Assembly (NCBI GenBank): GCA_964601515.1
Contig: CAZRNU010000131.1
Span: forward strand, 1-8,648
From: PWND01 sp964601515
GTDB lineage: Bacteria; Bacteroidota; Bacteroidia; Bacteroidales; UBA7960
Length of the DNA stretch: 8,648 nucleotides
Reading direction: 5' to 3'
Of the stretch, positions 1 through 6,512 are shown in pieces. The number at the start of each line of letters is the position of its first letter. Position 1 is the first letter of the stretch. A model generated the notes under the pieces. It ran no database searches, was not told the origin of the DNA, and saw only the letters and a program-made list of their open reading frames with translations. Made by a program: the position numbers and the translations under genes.

Positions 1-19
1 GTCGTCGCCAAACTTTATT

Positions 20-48
20 AAAGCCCTCAATTTTTGAGGGCTTTTTTT
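20..48 (+). terminator. Intrinsic terminator of an upstream gene outside the window
   Basis: An 11-base arm, AAAGCCCTCAA (20-30), is followed by a 3-base loop and the exact complement TTGAGGGCTTT (34-44), then further T residues to 48. A perfect stem with GC pairs directly followed by a T run is a textbook Rho-independent terminator on the + strand. It ends transcription of whatever precedes the window and separates it from the MFS gene. The ten bases before it end in CCA, and frame 1 also reaches TAA at 19-21, so the upstream gene could be either an RNA gene or a CDS. Confidence 0.9.
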
Positions 49-105
49 GTTTATGTTTGTATATTAATATCAATCATTTTGCAATTATCAAAAGGTGAAA
101 ATATA

Positions 106-1323
106 ATGCCATCTACTCTGAAAACTATATTCAGAGCATTGAAATATCCTAACTATAGAATTTTTTATTTTGGACAGGGTGTGTCGTTAATTGGAACTTG
201 GGTTCAAAATATTGCTATGGGATGGCTTGTTTATCGATTAACCGGCTCTGCCTTGCTTTTGGGTACTGTGGCATTCGCGCAACAAATTCCTTCAATTGTA
301 ATTACGCCTTTTGCTGGAGTTTTGGCAGATAGGTATAGTAGATACAAAATCTTAATTGCATTGCAATTTGCTGCAATGGTTGTGGCTTTTATTCTTGCTG
401 CTGTGGTACTAACAGATAGGGTGTCTGTTCCTTTATTAATCGTTCTTGCATCTGTAAATGGGGTAGTAGTTGCCTTTGATACTCCTTTTAGAAATGCTTT
501 CGTTCCGGATATGATTTCCGGCAGAAAAGATCTGAATAATGCTATTGCATTAAATTCCTCACTATTTAATTTAGCACGTTTTGTCGGACCACCAATTGGA
601 GGGCTTTTAATTGCTGCGTTTGGAGAAGGTTGGTGCTTTTTTATTAATGGTGTTAGTTTTCTTGCTGTAATAATTTCTCTCTTTTCAATGAATATTAGAA
701 GTGTAGAACTTATTAAAAAACAAAAATCAGTGTTTAAGGAATTAAAAGAGGGTATTAACTACGCATTTGGAGATAAACCATTAAGATATCTTCTGCTGTT
801 GGTAGGAATGAGTAGTTTTTTTGGATTGCCCTTTCAGGCTTTATTGCCTGTTTTTGCTGCTGATGTCTTACATGGGAAGTCTGAAATGCTTGGGTTTTTA
901 ACCGGGTCTCTAGGTATGGGAGCACTTACAGGGGCGTTTTATCTCGCAGCTCGACAAAAATTTCACACTGTACCCAAAACAACTTACAGGGCAGCATTAA
1001 TATTTTCTGTTTGCCTGGCAATATTTTCTCTTTCATCTAATTTGGTTTTGTCGTTTTTGATGATGTCTTTTGTCGGCTTTGGAATGATTGTGCTGTTTAA
1101 TAGTACAAATTCTATAATACAAATAATCAGTGATGAAGATAAGAGGGGTAGAGTTATTGCATTATATAGTCTTTCTTATATGGGTATAACGCCTTTAGGT
1201 AGTTTATTGGTCGGATTATTATCAGAATACATAGGTGTTCCTTACACAGTTTTTTCATTTGCAGTTATTTGCACTGCCGGAGCATTTCTCTTTGGTAAAA
1301 ATTTACTTATAATTTTTCTCTGA
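106..1323 (+). CDS. MFS efflux transporter (MFS_3 / EntS-like family)
   Basis: This is a multi-pass inner-membrane protein of 405 residues, the usual size for a 12-helix major facilitator carrier. The signature loop between helices 2 and 3, GVLADRYSRYK (residues 71-81), matches motif A of the superfamily. Other features typical of the MFS_3 group are PPIGG near residue 162, ending the first half, and the RGRVIALYSLSYMG segment (about 347-360) in the second half. Members export small molecules such as siderophores or drugs by proton antiport; the substrate cannot be read from sequence. I chose the ATG at 106 because AAAGGTGA lies about 8 bases before it and the protein then begins with a normal short N-terminus. 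An in-frame TTG at 34 would add 24 residues but lies inside the terminator stem. The gene stands alone and converges on the LOG gene, with 44 bases between stops. Confidence 0.9.
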   Translation: MPSTLKTIFRALKYPNYRIFYFGQGVSLIGTWVQNIAMGWLVYRLTGSALLLGTVAFAQQIPSIVITPFAGVLADRYSRYKILIALQFAAMVVAFILAAVVLTDRVSVPLLIVLASVNGVVVAFDTPFRNAFVPDMISGRKDLNNAIALNSSLFNLARFVGPPIGGLLIAAFGEGWCFFINGVSFLAVIISLFSMNIRSVELIKKQKSVFKELKEGINYAFGDKPLRYLLLLVGMSSFFGLPFQALLPVFAADVLHGKSEMLGFLTGSLGMGALTGAFYLAARQKFHTVPKTTYRAALIFSVCLAIFSLSSNLVLSFLMMSFVGFGMIVLFNSTNSIIQIISDEDKRGRVIALYSLSYMGITPLGSLLVGLLSEYIGVPYTVFSFAVICTAGAFLFGKNLLIIFL

Positions 1324-1367
1324 GTTGTTAGGAAAACAAAATATTAGATTTTTGGTTTATTTATTTT

Positions 1368-2156
1368 TTATAAAAAAAAACTTACAAGTTTTTCTTCCAT
1401 CTCGTCAACAGATTCGCAAAATTCAAATAAGTTTAGGTCACTTTCACTTATTGTGTAATTCTTAACAAGATTATCTATGTTAATAATCTGATTCCAATAT
1501 TTTCTGTCATATATTAAGATTTTCATTGGTTTTTTAATTTTTCCTGTCTGTACTAATGTTAATATCTCCATTAATTCGTCAAGGGTGCCAAATCCGCCAG
1601 GGAATATAACCATGGCCTTTGCCAGATATGCAAACCAAAATTTTCTCATAAAGAAGTAATGAAACTCAAAATTTAATTCATCATCTATATAAGGATTCGC
1701 AAACTGTTCGTATGGTAAGCTGATATTCAATCCAATACTTTTACCTCCTGCCAATTTTGCTCCTTTATTAGCAGCCTCCATTATCCCGGGCCCTCCACCT
1801 GAGCATATAAGGAGTCTGTTATTTGTCCCGTATTTATTTATGCTCCATTTTGTAAGTCTTTTTGCAAGTTCAACTGCATCTTCATAATATCGAGAATTTT
1901 CAAGCTCCTTTTCGCATTTATTTAGTTCTTTGGCATCCGGCTCTTTTTGATTTCTTAGTAATTCAAGGTTTTTTCTAGCAATGTCTTCCGGTAGAATTCT
2001 TGCAGAGCCAAAAAAGACAATGGTGTCTTTAATCTTGTTGCGTGAAAATCTTGCTTTTGGTTCGATAAATTCGGATAATATCCTTAGTTCTCTAGCATCG
2101 GGCGACATTAAAAAATCTAAATTCTTATATGCTTTTGATGGATTCTCTTTACTCAT
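1368..2156 (-). CDS. LOG family protein (TIGR00730), probable nucleotide 5'-monophosphate phosphoribohydrolase
   Basis: This protein has the Rossmann-like fold of the LOG family, often misnamed lysine decarboxylase. With the chosen start it has 262 residues. FFGSAR (48-53) opens the fold, GGGPGIMEAA (120-129) is the glycine-rich phosphate-binding loop, and MRK (170-172) precedes the family signature PGGFGTLDE (186-194), whose glutamate is catalytic in characterised members. Such enzymes release the base from nucleoside monophosphates, either cytokinin ribotides or, as in PpnN, ordinary purine nucleotides. Which applies here is not visible. The MSKENPSKAYKNLDFL start at 2156 was preferred because similarity to Bacteroidota homologues, as I recall them, begins there. 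A longer start at 2204 adds 16 unremarkable residues and has an AAGG a few bases upstream, so it cannot be excluded. The gene is divergent from purD and convergent with the MFS gene. Confidence 0.9.
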   Translation of the reverse strand: MSKENPSKAYKNLDFLMSPDARELRILSEFIEPKARFSRNKIKDTIVFFGSARILPEDIARKNLELLRNQKEPDAKELNKCEKELENSRYYEDAVELAKRLTKWSINKYGTNNRLLICSGGGPGIMEAANKGAKLAGGKSIGLNISLPYEQFANPYIDDELNFEFHYFFMRKFWFAYLAKAMVIFPGGFGTLDELMEILTLVQTGKIKKPMKILIYDRKYWNQIINIDNLVKNYTISESDLNLFEFCESVDEMEEKLVSFFL

Positions 2157-2222
2157 ACTATGTGATTTTTTTGAGTGCAATATATGCATTATTCCAAAAA
2201 ACATCTTAACCTTATTTGTTAA

Positions 2223-2239
2223 TTATTTTTTAAAAATAA
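2223..2239. repeat. All-A/T inverted repeat in the LOG-purD divergent intergenic region
   Basis: TTATTTTT (2223-2230) and AAAAATAA (2232-2239) are perfect inverted arms around a single T. It sits between two divergent genes, where it could be a bendable or UP-like promoter element or a binding site for a symmetric regulator. In DNA this rich in A/T it may also be chance. Confidence 0.4.
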
Positions 2240-2264
2240 AAATGTGTTTCTTATTGTAAAAAAC

Positions 2265-2272
2265 TAATTTTG
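2265..2272 (+). promoter_or_regulatory. Candidate Bacteroidota-type promoter (-7 box) for purD
   Basis: TAATTTTG matches the TAnnTTTG consensus of the primary sigma factor in Bacteroidota exactly. It lies 34 bases before the purD GTG, so transcription would begin near 2279 with a short leader. No convincing TTTG-like -33 box sits at the expected distance; TGTTTC near 2245 is the best available. The match is exact but short, and the region is AT-rich. Confidence 0.45.
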
Positions 2273-2306
2273 CCCGAAAAGATATTAGTAATCAAAATCT
2301 TAATAG

Positions 2307-3581
2307 GTGAGAATTTTAGTATTAGGAAATGGGGGAAGAGAACATGCAATTGCATGGAAATTGTCTCAAAGCCATATTTGTGAAAAAATATTTATTGCTC
2401 CGGGTAATGCCGGAACTGCTACAGTTGGAGAAAATGTTGATATAAATATTCTTGATTTCCAACAAGTAGGAAGTTTTTGCGTAAACAACAAGATTGATAT
2501 GGTTTTTGTTGGACCAGAAGAACCTTTAGTTAAAGGGATTGCTGATTATTTTTATTCTGATGAAAGATTAAATAAACTTCTATTTATTGGCCCTTCTGCA
2601 AAAGGTGCTATGCTTGAAGGAAGTAAAGATTTTGCCAAGCAATTTATGCTACGAAATAATATTCCTACTGCTGCATATAAGTCTTTCTCCAAAGGTGAAT
2701 ATGAAGAAGCAGTAAAGTTTTTAAATCACTTAAAACCTCCGTATGTTTTAAAAGCTGATGGTTTAGCCGCAGGAAAGGGCGTAGTTATTTGTCAGTCGTT
2801 GGAAGAGGCTAAGCAAAACTTGTTTGAAATGCTTGAATTAGGAAAATTCGGGCAAGCTTCTTCAACTGTTGTTATTGAAGAATTTCTAGATGGAATCGAA
2901 GTTTCAGTTTTTGTTCTTACCGATGGTGAAAATTATAAAATACTGCCATCTGCAAAGGATTATAAAAGAATAGGAGAAAATGACACCGGACCTAATACAG
3001 GAGGTATGGGTGCTGTTTCGCCTGTCCCCTTTGTAGATCAATCCTTTATGAATAAAGTTGAAGAGAGAATTATTAAACCTACAGTGCTTGGGTTGAAATC
3101 CGAAAGTATTAAATATTGTGGGTTTATATTCATTGGTCTTATGAATGTTAAAGGAGATCCTTATGTTATTGAATATAATGTTAGACTTGGAGATCCTGAA
3201 ACAGAAGTTGTATTGCCAAGAATTATGTCAGATTTTGCTTCACTTCTAAAGTCCGCGGCGCTTAGTAAATTAGATGAAGAGTCTTTGATAATTTGCCAGG
3301 AGTTTGCAGTTACTGTAATGCTGGTTTCCGGCGGTTACCCGGGTAATTATAATAAGAGTATCCCAATTTATAATATTGAAAAAGTAACAGGCAGCAATCT
3401 TTTTTATGCAGGCATTAAACAGAAAGATGGGAATTTGGAAACAAACGGCGGACGTGTTTTAGCAATTACAACAGTAGACAACTCTTTAACCAATGCACTT
3501 AAGAGAAGTTTTGCAAATGCTGAAATAATCGATTATGAAGGAAAGTATTATAGAAAAGATATAGGCAAAGACCTCCAATAG
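2307..3581 (+). CDS. purD: Phosphoribosylamine--glycine ligase (GAR synthetase)
   Basis: This cytoplasmic enzyme joins glycine to 5-phosphoribosylamine using ATP, the second step of de novo purine synthesis. Its 424 residues are full length. Domains in order are the N domain with GNGGREHA (7-14) and GPEEPLVKG (69-77), then the ATP-grasp fold with LKADGLAAGKGVV (148-160), EEFLDGIEVS (191-200), AKDYKR (216-221) and GPNTGGMGAVSPVP (228-241). Next is the metal- and nucleotide-binding EYNVRLGDPETEV (289-301), then the C domain with SGGYPG (341-346) and NGGRVLA (380-386). The start is GTG: TAA and TAG lie in frame directly before it, and it gives the expected N-terminus MRILVLGNGGREHA. No clear Shine-Dalgarno sequence is seen. 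It is the first gene of a five-gene co-directional run, with the membrane protein gene only 6 bases after its stop. Confidence 0.98.
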   Translation: MRILVLGNGGREHAIAWKLSQSHICEKIFIAPGNAGTATVGENVDINILDFQQVGSFCVNNKIDMVFVGPEEPLVKGIADYFYSDERLNKLLFIGPSAKGAMLEGSKDFAKQFMLRNNIPTAAYKSFSKGEYEEAVKFLNHLKPPYVLKADGLAAGKGVVICQSLEEAKQNLFEMLELGKFGQASSTVVIEEFLDGIEVSVFVLTDGENYKILPSAKDYKRIGENDTGPNTGGMGAVSPVPFVDQSFMNKVEERIIKPTVLGLKSESIKYCGFIFIGLMNVKGDPYVIEYNVRLGDPETEVVLPRIMSDFASLLKSAALSKLDEESLIICQEFAVTVMLVSGGYPGNYNKSIPIYNIEKVTGSNLFYAGIKQKDGNLETNGGRVLAITTVDNSLTNALKRSFANAEIIDYEGKYYRKDIGKDLQ

Positions 3582-3587
3582 TGTTTT

Positions 3588-4598
3588 ATGATAGTGAGAA
3601 AATTTATTTCAGAAAATCATCTAATACCAGCATATCTAGTGTTATGGGCCTTTTTGATTTGGTCTGACGGGTTTTTGTTTTACAAATACTCTGAGTTTCA
3701 GGTTGTTGAAAATCCTCCGCCTTTTTATAATTTGATTAATTTGATTTTTTCCGGTACTTATTTTATTAATGTTCTCGTAGCCTTTATTATTGTCATTGTT
3801 CAGGCTTTTATGTTAAATAATTTATTTACCTCTAAGGGTTTGTTGGAAAGAAATTCTTTTTTGCCGGCACTTTTCTACATAACTTTCATGGGGTATTCAT
3901 CTCAGATGTTTGGAATAACTCCGGCGCTATTTGCAAACTTCTTTATAATTATTGCCCTTGATAAAATATTTGATGTATACAATGAAGAAGAAGTGTTTTT
4001 GGAGGTTTTTAATTCAGGCTTGTTGTTAGGAATAGCTACACTTTTTTATATTCCTGTATTCGTATTTTATATTTTTCTAGTAATAGCACTGGCTGTTTAT
4101 TTCCTTATAAGTCTTAGAGGGGTTTTAGCATCATTGTTAGGGTTCATTACTCCAGCAATTTTTACTTGGGTTTATTATTATCTTACTGATAATCTTGAAT
4201 ATAATGTGAATTTAATCTTTTCTGAGTTTTCTGTTTTTGATGTGTTTTCTGTAGAATTTTCAACCTTTCATTATATATTTTGGATGTTTGTTTTGTTTTT
4301 CGGCATAATTGCATTTATTAAAGTATTTGTAAATTATGTTTCTGGAAAACCGGTAAGAATCAGAAAAAGATTCTCTGTATTGTTGTATTTTATTTTTGTT
4401 ACAGTGATATCATATTTATTTATCCAGGACTTTTTTATAGAACATTTTGCTATTTTAGTGATTGCGATAAGTCCTGTTTTTGCTGTGTTCTTGCAAGAAA
4501 TTAAAAGAAAATTCTGGAAAGAAGCTATTTTTACTATTTTGATATTGATCATTTTGCTTGGCAAGTTAATGCATCTGGGATATATCAATTTTTTATAA
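3588..4598 (+). CDS. Multi-pass membrane protein, DUF6427-like, function unknown
   Basis: This is a 336-residue, very hydrophobic protein with no known catalytic motif. Hydrophobic stretches that look like membrane helices lie at about 13-31, 55-78, 92-125 (one or two), 143-175 (probably two), 178-197, 228-248, 263-279, 285-302 and 312-332, giving eight to ten spans. Polar loops include KGLLERNS (83-90), NEEEVF (132-137) and the basic SGKPVRIRKR (252-261). Overall layout and the segment ending in GIATLFYIPVF (148-158) recall the Bacteroidota family DUF6427, known to me as a conserved membrane protein found near purine or pyrimidine genes. That assignment is from memory and moderately sure. 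The start follows the purD stop by 6 bases, so the two are almost certainly co-transcribed and perhaps translationally coupled. Transport or envelope assembly is possible, but nothing in the sequence shows it. Confidence 0.8.
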   Translation: MIVRKFISENHLIPAYLVLWAFLIWSDGFLFYKYSEFQVVENPPPFYNLINLIFSGTYFINVLVAFIIVIVQAFMLNNLFTSKGLLERNSFLPALFYITFMGYSSQMFGITPALFANFFIIIALDKIFDVYNEEEVFLEVFNSGLLLGIATLFYIPVFVFYIFLVIALAVYFLISLRGVLASLLGFITPAIFTWVYYYLTDNLEYNVNLIFSEFSVFDVFSVEFSTFHYIFWMFVLFFGIIAFIKVFVNYVSGKPVRIRKRFSVLLYFIFVTVISYLFIQDFFIEHFAILVIAISPVFAVFLQEIKRKFWKEAIFTILILIILLGKLMHLGYINFL

Positions 4599-4603
4599 AT
4601 TTG
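4596..4603 (+). promoter_or_regulatory. Candidate internal promoter (-7 box) ahead of purQ
   Basis: TAAATTTG matches TAnnTTTG exactly and overlaps the stop codon of the preceding membrane protein gene. A start site about 7 bases downstream would fall at roughly 4610, just where the purQ leader hairpin begins. No good -33 TTTG is found at the usual spacing, so it may be a chance match in AT-rich DNA. Confidence 0.35.
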
Positions 4604-4610
4604 TCGATAC

Positions 4611-4629
4611 CGTGATTGCTAAAATCACG
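4611..4629 (+). promoter_or_regulatory. Stem-loop in the leader of purQ
   Basis: CGTGATT (4611-4617) and AATCACG (4623-4629) form a perfect 7-base-pair stem with a 5-base loop, GCTAA. The following bases are A-rich, without a T run on either strand, so it is not an intrinsic terminator. It occupies the only sizeable gap inside the purD-rnhB run, 34 to 52 bases before the purQ ATG. Possible roles are an operator, a transcript-stabilising hairpin or a processing site. It is too small to be a purine riboswitch and shows none of that riboswitch's conserved core. Confidence 0.55.
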
Positions 4630-4662
4630 AAAATAAATAACTAAATATAAAAATATAACAAT

Positions 4663-5358
4663 ATGAAATTTGGTGTGGTTGTTTTCCCAGGCAGTAATTG
4701 TGATCATGACATAATTTATGTTCTGAAAAAAAATTTAAAACAAGAAGTGGTTGTGCTTTGGCACAAGGATACTGATATTCAAGATTGTGATTTTATTTTT
4801 CTGCCAGGAGGTTTTTCTTATGGTGATTATCTTAGATCGGGTGCAATCGCAAGGTTCTCTCCTATTATGGAGAAAGTTATCGATTATGCCAATAAAGGAG
4901 GATATCTTATGGGAATTTGTAATGGGTTTCAAATTCTTTGCGAAGCTCATTTGTTGCCCGGAGCTTTGTTACATAACAACAACCACCGATTTATATGTAA
5001 GAATTCAAACATTGTTGCGCAAACTAAAAATACATTGGTCACAGGTTTATGTGAAACAGACAAAGCTTATAAAATACCAATTGCTCATGGAGAAGGGCGA
5101 TATTTTGCTGATGAACAAACTTTGAAAAAACTTAATGACAATGATCAGATTTTGTTTAGATATTGCAATGACATTGGTGAAGTTACTGTTGACTCTAATC
5201 CAAATGGTTCTTTGGAAAATATTGCCGGTATTTGTAACGAAAAACGTAATGTATTTGGAATGATGCCTCATCCTGAAAGAGCTGCAGATAATGAGTTGTA
5301 TAATACTGATGGTCTGGTCATTTTTGAATCTATTTTGAAACAGTTTGTAACTGTATAA
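4663..5358 (+). CDS. purQ: Phosphoribosylformylglycinamidine synthase glutaminase subunit
   Basis: This is a class I glutamine amidotransferase of 231 residues, the small stand-alone PurQ form. It releases ammonia from glutamine for conversion of FGAR to FGAM, the fourth step of purine synthesis, in a cytoplasmic complex with the small PurL and PurS. Neither partner is in the window. Visible signatures are VFPGSNCDHD at the N-terminus (7-16), LPGGFSYGDYLRSGA (47-61), the nucleophile elbow GICNGFQIL with catalytic Cys86, AHGEGRY (141-147), and MMPHPERA, which supplies His203 and Glu205 of the triad. The ATG at 4663 gives the canonical MKFGVVVFPGSN beginning; no Shine-Dalgarno sequence is seen. 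The gene follows the membrane protein after 64 bases containing a hairpin and a candidate promoter, so it may have both operon and private transcription. Confidence 0.97.
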   Translation: MKFGVVVFPGSNCDHDIIYVLKKNLKQEVVVLWHKDTDIQDCDFIFLPGGFSYGDYLRSGAIARFSPIMEKVIDYANKGGYLMGICNGFQILCEAHLLPGALLHNNNHRFICKNSNIVAQTKNTLVTGLCETDKAYKIPIAHGEGRYFADEQTLKKLNDNDQILFRYCNDIGEVTVDSNPNGSLENIAGICNEKRNVFGMMPHPERAADNELYNTDGLVIFESILKQFVTV

Positions 5359-5399
5359 TTTTCTCTATTATTCTTTTAGTTTTACTTGTTTTGTTAAAA

Positions 5400-6512
5400 G
5401 TGGAAAGAAAAAAAATATTGTTTCTGGTTGCTCATAGGTTGGGCAGATCTCCGGGCCAAAGATTCCGCTTTGAACAATATCTTAATTATCTGCATGAGAA
5501 TGGGTTTGATTATCATATATCATACCTTATCGATGAGAAAGATGACAAAGATTTTTATGCTAAAGGTAAATATTTTGCAAAGGCAAGAATACTCTGGAAA
5601 AGCCTCAGGAAAAGACTAAAAGATATTAAAACTGCCGCCGATTACGATATTGTTTTCATGTATAGGGATGCTCATATGCTTGGCTCAACTTACTTTGAAA
5701 GAAAGTTGAATAAAAAGCCTTGTAAATTAGTGCTTGATTTTGATGATAGTATTTGGCTTAATGATGTTTCTCAAGGAAATCGGAAACTGGCATTTCTTAA
5801 AAAACCATCAAAGGTAAATAGGATAATCAGTCTATGTGACCTTATTATAACCGGAAATAAATATTTGGCACATCATGCCAAAAAATTTAATGCAAATGTT
5901 GTTGTTGTTCCAACTACAATAGATACTGATTATTATAAGCCAACCGATAAGCCAATAAGTGAAAAAATTTGCATTGGTTGGACAGGTTCATCTACTACGC
6001 TAAAACATCTTGCAATATCAGAGCCCTGGTTGAAGCTCCTTAAAGATAAATATGGAGAGAAACTTATTTTTAAAGTTATTTCTGATGTGCCTTTTAAATC
6101 TGATCTGAAAGATCTTGTAAATGTAAAATGGGAAAGGGGTTCAGAAGTTTATGATCTCGCAGATATTGATATTGGGATAATGCCTTTGCCTAATGATGCA
6201 TGGTCTAAAGGGAAATGTGGGTTTAAAGGGTTGCAATATATGGCATTAAGTATTCCCGCTGTAATGTCGCCGGTTGGTGTAAATACTGAAATTGTTGCCG
6301 ATGGTGTTAATGGTTTTTTGGCTGATTCTGAAAAGGATTGGATAGACAAGCTTAGTAAACTTATAGAGTCGAAGGAATTACGTGCAAAGCTTGGGGAAGC
6401 CGGTAGGGAGACTGTTGTTGGCAGATATTCGTTCAATTCTCAGAAAGAATACTATCTCTCGCTTTTTAAAAACTTAATAAATTTGGATAATAATCACAAT
6501 GAGCTTGCTTAA
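5400..6512 (+). CDS. Glycosyltransferase, GT4-like (group 1 family), non-ATG start
   Basis: This is a 370-residue GT-B type glycosyltransferase, predicted to be cytoplasmic and to add a sugar from a nucleotide donor to an envelope glycan; donor and acceptor are unknown. With the start used here, the N-terminal domain has KILFLVAHRLGRSPGQRFRF (5-24), and LDFDDSIW at 112-119. The C-terminal domain has CIGWTGSSTTLKHL (191-204), IGIMPLPND (258-266), the donor-site segment FKGLQYMALSIPAVMSPVGV (275-294) and GVNGFLAD (302-309). The usual E-x7-E of GT4 enzymes is absent: Q279 stands where the second glutamate normally lies and G271 at the first. No ATG occurs in frame before about residue 87, so the start must be non-ATG. 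GTG at 5400 gives MERKKILFLV; TTG at 5391 would add three residues. The 3' end overlaps rnhB by 14 bases. Confidence 0.85.
   Translation: MERKKILFLVAHRLGRSPGQRFRFEQYLNYLHENGFDYHISYLIDEKDDKDFYAKGKYFAKARILWKSLRKRLKDIKTAADYDIVFMYRDAHMLGSTYFERKLNKKPCKLVLDFDDSIWLNDVSQGNRKLAFLKKPSKVNRIISLCDLIITGNKYLAHHAKKFNANVVVVPTTIDTDYYKPTDKPISEKICIGWTGSSTTLKHLAISEPWLKLLKDKYGEKLIFKVISDVPFKSDLKDLVNVKWERGSEVYDLADIDIGIMPLPNDAWSKGKCGFKGLQYMALSIPAVMSPVGVNTEIVADGVNGFLADSEKDWIDKLSKLIESKELRAKLGEAGRETVVGRYSFNSQKEYYLSLFKNLINLDNNHNELA

Noticed and set aside
74..81. Promoter box TCATTTTG before the MFS gene
   Set aside because: One mismatch to TAnnTTTG, and the nearby TTTG elements are at the wrong spacing (14 or 24 bases).
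34..105. TTG-initiated 24-residue extension of the MFS transporter
   Set aside because: It begins inside the terminator stem of the upstream gene and adds a hydrophobic stretch not expected before the first helix. The ATG at 106 has a ribosome binding site.
1324..1380. Terminator between the convergent MFS and LOG genes
   Set aside because: Only an all-A/T palindrome (TTTTTTATAAAAAA at 1364-1377) and a weak imperfect stem near 1336-1358 are seen. Neither is stable enough to call.
2157..2204. 16-residue N-terminal extension of the LOG protein
   Set aside because: The family-like sequence begins at MSKEN (2156). The extension is possible but unsupported by any motif.
4334..4588. Antisense open frame within the membrane protein gene
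   Set aside because: Shadow of the + strand gene; no start signal or recognisable protein.
4611..4662. Purine riboswitch in the purQ leader
   Set aside because: The gap is only 64 bases with a single 7-bp hairpin and A-rich flanks. There is no three-way junction or conserved core.
4751..5125. 124-codon + strand frame inside purQ
   Set aside because: It lies wholly within purQ, whose catalytic motifs are intact in the other frame; the alternative product is cysteine-rich and resembles nothing.
6149..6436. Antisense open frame within the glycosyltransferase gene
   Set aside because: It overlaps the conserved donor-binding domain on the + strand and has a serine-rich shadow composition.
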